Positions 6,228-7,718 of a DNA stretch of 7,718 nt are shown piece by piece. The notes under the pieces were generated by a model, which was not told the DNA's origin, made no database searches, and saw nothing but the letters and a program-made list of their open reading frames with translations. Position 1 is the stretch's first letter; the number at the start of each line of letters is the position of its first letter. Source of the stretch: Albibeggiatoa sp964388965 (GTDB lineage Bacteria; Pseudomonadota; Gammaproteobacteria; Beggiatoales; Beggiatoaceae); assembly GCA_964388965.1 (NCBI GenBank), contig CAYMCP010000107.1:1-7718 (forward strand). The letters are read 5' to 3'. A program made the position numbers and the translations under genes.

Positions 6228-6503
6228 TTAGAGTAAGAATTCAGCGACACCATTGACTTTTGCGATCTGCAACATCTGTTGCGGCATGTTTTGCAGATTT
6301 AAGGTAGATTGATTTGCTAACCGTTTCAACTCTAACAATAACGCCAAACCCGTGCTATCGGTTCGAGTAACAGCACTTAAATCAATCAATTGTGGCTTTG
6401 GTTCTTGTCGTGAAAAATCCTTTAGCAAAACAGCTACATTAGTTACGTCCAATTCACCACTAAGTTGCCAAGTATTTTGATCCTGAACAATCCACTGTGC
6501 CAC
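6228..6503 (-). CDS. mlaB: MlaB, STAS-domain subunit of the Mla ABC transporter
   Basis: MlaB is the small cytoplasmic STAS protein that binds the MlaF ATPase and stabilises the MlaFEDB complex, which moves phospholipids between MlaC and the inner membrane. The 91-aa product is essentially one STAS domain. It has a WQLSGELDVTNV strand-turn (12-23), LIDLSAVTRTDSTGLALLLEL (39-59) with the conserved DST (49-51, the Thr matching the functionally important Thr of E. coli MlaB), and a final VAEFLL. It begins with GTG two nt after the mlaC stop, with AAGG (6516-6513) inside the end of mlaC, so translational coupling is likely. It is the last gene of the operon, followed by the terminator at 6147-6177. 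Confidence 0.88.
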   Translation of the reverse strand: MAQWIVQDQNTWQLSGELDVTNVAVLLKDFSRQEPKPQLIDLSAVTRTDSTGLALLLELKRLANQSTLNLQNMPQQMLQIAKVNGVAEFLL

Positions 6504-6505
6504 AA

Positions 6506-7102
6506 TTATTTACCTTTATTTTTGCTATTGACGGCATCAATTAAGCCATCCATACCCTTTTCTTTGTGAATCTTTTGAAATTCAGCACGATAGTTAGTCA
6601 CCAAACTCACACCACCTGCGGTAACATTCCATACTTTCCAAGTGTCTTTCTTCTGGCGCATAGCGTAGTCGAGTTTGATAGATTTGCCTTTGTAATTAAC
6701 CCGTGTTTGTACTTTGAGGTTTTTAGCCCCTTCTTTCGCGTGAATAGGCAAATATTCCACCGTTACTTTTGATTTAGCCGCCTCAGCCAATGTATTGGCA
6801 TAAGTGCGAATTAACAAATCACGAAACGCTTGCACGAAACGTTTTTGTTGATCTTTAGTGGCTGTATTCCAATTTTTCGCCAATACTAAACGCGACATCG
6901 CCCAAAAATCAAAGTGTGATAATACATATTTTCTAGCAACACCCGCTGCATTTCCTGGGTCTTTCTTGATTGCCGCTAACACTTTATCTGTAGTATCTTC
7001 AACAAGTTTTTGCGCATCAGCATTCGCAGCCCATGCACCTTGTAAAGCAAACAACATCAAAAAGAGAAATAAAAACCGTTGTAGGAAAGGATTGTGTTTC
7101 AT
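6506..7102 (-). CDS. mlaC: MlaC, periplasmic phospholipid-binding shuttle
   Basis: MlaC carries phospholipid across the periplasm between the outer-membrane MlaA complex and the inner-membrane MlaFEDB complex. The 198-aa precursor has a Sec signal peptide: basic MKHNPFLQRF, a hydrophobic run LFLFLMLFAL, and a likely cut after AWA (residue 25). The mature part follows the Ttg2D/MlaC pattern: ARKYVLSHFDFWAMSRLVLAKNW (56-78), FRDLLIRTYANTL (93-105), LDYAMRQKKDTWKVWNVTAGGVSLVTNYRAEF (144-175). The final stretch contains the usual YR.EF signature. Length is typical of the family. AAGGAG (7115-7110) lies seven nt before the ATG. It is 45 nt downstream of mlaD and two nt upstream of mlaB in the same orientation. 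Confidence 0.93.
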   Translation of the reverse strand: MKHNPFLQRFLFLFLMLFALQGAWAANADAQKLVEDTTDKVLAAIKKDPGNAAGVARKYVLSHFDFWAMSRLVLAKNWNTATKDQQKRFVQAFRDLLIRTYANTLAEAAKSKVTVEYLPIHAKEGAKNLKVQTRVNYKGKSIKLDYAMRQKKDTWKVWNVTAGGVSLVTNYRAEFQKIHKEKGMDGLIDAVNSKNKGK

Positions 7103-7147
7103 AATAAGACTCCTTGATCAAGAATAAGATAGGTCTATCGTAACATA

Positions 7148-7627
7148 TTATTCAGTGCTTGGGGTGCTACCTTTAGCAGCAGTATTGTATAAAAATTGAC
7201 CAATTAGTTGCTCTAAAATGACGGCAGATTGCGTAAGAAATAATGTATCTCCATCTGTTAAATATTCTTCATCTGCGCCTACTTCCAAGCCGATATATTG
7301 CGCGCCGAGTAAACCAGCAGTAAAAATACTAGCAGAGGTGTCTAATGGTAAACGTTGATATTGGCTATCGATGCTCATTGTGACCACAGCTTGATAAATT
7401 TCGTTATCGTAGCGAATATCGGAAACTTTACCGATTTTTACACCACCAATTTTGACGGGAGATTTAATTTTTAGACCGCCAACGTTATCAAACTTTGCAA
7501 TAACTTGATAACCATTGTCAGTTTGAATATTTGCTAGATTACTTACTCGCATTGCTAACATAAACAAGGCTGCAAAGCCTAGCACGACGAAGAAACCTAC
7601 CCAAATTTCAATTGTTCTGGTTTGCAT
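7148..7627 (-). CDS. mlaD: MlaD, MCE-domain membrane-anchored subunit of the Mla transporter
   Basis: MlaD is anchored in the inner membrane. Its MCE domains form a hexameric ring with a central hydrophobic pore on top of MlaE, through which lipid passes to or from MlaC. The 159-aa product has one N-terminal membrane helix (about 7-27, IEIWVGFFVVLGFAALFMLAM). An MCE domain (about 39-117) contains FDNVGGLKIKSPVKIGGVKIGKV (46-68) and the AGLLGAQYIGLEVG motif (104-117) that includes the pore-loop region. A helical C-terminus (LTQSAVILEQLIGQFLYN) follows. It is somewhat shorter than E. coli MlaD (183 aa), mainly in the tail. GAGAG (7639-7635) lies seven nt before the ATG. A promoter candidate at 7665-7694 suggests it can be read without mlaFE. 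Four codons at the window edge ending in TAA (LLYY) could be the end of mlaE, but that is too short to call. Confidence 0.93.
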   Translation of the reverse strand: MQTRTIEIWVGFFVVLGFAALFMLAMRVSNLANIQTDNGYQVIAKFDNVGGLKIKSPVKIGGVKIGKVSDIRYDNEIYQAVVTMSIDSQYQRLPLDTSASIFTAGLLGAQYIGLEVGADEEYLTDGDTLFLTQSAVILEQLIGQFLYNTAAKGSTPSTE

Positions 7628-7664
7628 GATGATTCTCTCGATAATGAGTTATGACCTGTTGGAC

Positions 7665-7694
7665 ATTATAACAAGCGATTTTGTGAGAGGTGAA
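7665..7694 (-). promoter_or_regulatory. sigma70 promoter candidate for mlaDCB
   Basis: On the - strand, a perfect TATAAT (7670-7665) is preceded at 18 nt by TTCACC (7694-7689, 4 of 6 to the -35 consensus). Transcription would start near 7658, about 30 nt before the mlaD ATG. The position implies that mlaD, mlaC and mlaB can be expressed separately from any upstream mlaFE genes. Confidence 0.5.
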
Positions 7695-7718
7695 ATTTAA
7701 TTTTAATAATACAGCAAT

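Overview
The window looks like a low-GC gammaproteobacterial chromosome. It carries a Gram-negative Mla lipid-transport operon in the canonical D-C-B order, an Hsp15 (hslR) gene and a major type IV pilin. The AT-rich base use, the large multi-TM ATPase and the scattered short inverted-repeat elements fit a filamentous sulfur oxidiser of the Beggiatoa/Thiothrix type. That placement is inference; no rRNA or other phylogenetic marker is present.

Layout, left to right. A VapC-like PIN toxin on the + strand (71-403) has lost its N-terminus, and every other gene is on the - strand. A RelE/HigB-type toxin and a NadS-type antitoxin form a toxin-first operon (1104 down to 450), with a sigma70 promoter and a 23-bp palindromic operator candidate over the start of transcription. 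At 1197-1455 lies a composite of two head-to-head copies of a short non-coding repeat. A 935-aa protein (1494-4301) joins about ten membrane helices, a helical linker, a P-loop ATPase and a winged helix. hslR (4408-4794) lies just upstream of it and may be co-transcribed with it. The pilin gene pilA (5001-5435) has its own extended -10 promoter and a strong terminator.

From 5436 to 6227 there is no gene. The stretch holds the pilA promoter, about 400 bp of AT-rich DNA with nothing recognisable, a complete 157-bp copy of the same repeat with 28-bp terminal inverted repeats, and the terminator of the mla operon. The right end holds mlaD, mlaC and mlaB (7627 down to 6228), read as one unit from a promoter just inside the window edge; mlaF and mlaE, if present, lie beyond it.

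The housekeeping modules are retrograde phospholipid transport (MlaD, MlaC, MlaB), heat-shock rescue of stalled 50S subunits (HslR) and pilus assembly (PilA). The accessory part is the left half: two toxin loci, the repeat composite and the membrane-anchored ATPase. The most interesting items are the ATPase, which belongs to an uncharacterised architecture, and the repeat family, whose two small hairpins are kept in all three copies partly through G-T wobble pairs. Nothing here proves a new defence or signalling system.
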